NCBI RefSeq assembly: GCF_001885735.1
Contig: NZ_JXKG01000001.1
Coordinates: 1 to 64,000, forward strand
Direction: 5' to 3'
DNA from: Enterococcus canintestini
Lineage (GTDB): Bacteria > Bacillota > Bacilli > Lactobacillales > Enterococcaceae
Length of the DNA stretch: 64,000 nt
Shown here one piece after another: positions 63,905 through 64,000 of this stretch (positions are counted from its first letter, which is position 1; the number at the start of each line of letters is the position of its first letter). Below the pieces are notes generated by a model, which saw nothing but the letters and a program-made list of their open reading frames with translations, did not search any database and had not been told where the DNA came from. Both the position numbers and the translations under genes were made by a program.

Positions 63905-63945
63905 AGAGGAGAGGTAACAAGACTTTTGTTACCTCTCCTCTATTT
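63905..63945 (+). terminator. met operon terminator
   Basis: AGAGGAGAGGTAACAA pairs exactly with TTGTTACCTCTCCTCT across a five-base loop, then T-rich. A strong intrinsic terminator. Confidence 0.85.
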
Positions 63946-64000
63946 TGCTTTTTGAATGATAGCAAGGTGTGACAAAAATCTTATAATACCTTACTTTTTG

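Overview
The window reads as chromosome of a low-GC Gram-positive coccus, most likely an Enterococcus. The support is its low GC, strong AGGAGG-type ribosome sites, T-box leaders, cre-like sites, a pyrG leader of the Firmicute attenuator type, and a murA-rho-rpmE order and fba/pyrG content that I recall from enterococci. No 16S gene is present, so the genus is inference.

Left core (1-14185): the end of pflA, pyrG with a CTP-sensing attenuator, fba, a MerR regulator divergent from a heterodimeric ABC exporter with a textbook 19-bp-spacer MerR promoter, glcT plus a glucose/GlcNAc-type PTS permease, then murA-rho-rpmE.

Accessory region (14151-37336): an integrative element of about 17.9 kb sits in the 3' end of rpmE, bounded by 36-bp direct repeats (14151-14186 and 32010-32045, one mismatch). 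It carries an integrase, an excisionase-like gene, an HUH-type Rep, a strong candidate rolling-circle origin and a divergent repressor with six TATACG boxes. Its cargo is a quorum-type two-component system and an undescribed-looking RiPP (sactipeptide-like) bacteriocin cluster: a 36-aa precursor candidate missing from standard-length ORF calls, a CPBP protease, a small membrane protein, a radical SAM/SPASM maturase and two ABC systems. Next to it lies a decayed defence island: a frameshifted PHP-AAA ATPase, a gutted C5-methyltransferase and a HEPN-like protein. To the right is the fossil of a second related element at the same site: integrase and repressor fragments fused by deletion, then secreted and membrane proteins of unknown role, ending near a third diverged att/terminator copy at 37252-37336. 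rpmE is therefore a repeated landing site.

Right core (37461-64000): a lipid/diacylglycerol kinase, a cation antiporter and a DsrE-like protein. Then comes a LacI-controlled sugar-acid operon that joins KDG kinase and KDPG aldolase to hexulose-phosphate synthase and isomerase homologues, with operator palindromes in its promoter and in the upstream terminator. After that: a glutathione peroxidase, a SagA/PcsB-like CHAP hydrolase, a gluconokinase, a cellobiose-type PTS/6-phospho-beta-glucosidase operon with its PRD regulator, a lone MsmK-type ATPase, and a methionine ABC transporter operon (metNIQ plus an M20 amidohydrolase) behind two tandem T-boxes that both appear to read AUG.

The most interesting item is the RiPP cluster at about 18.3-26.5 kb, particularly the 36-residue precursor with its repeated C-x-S-V-G motif.
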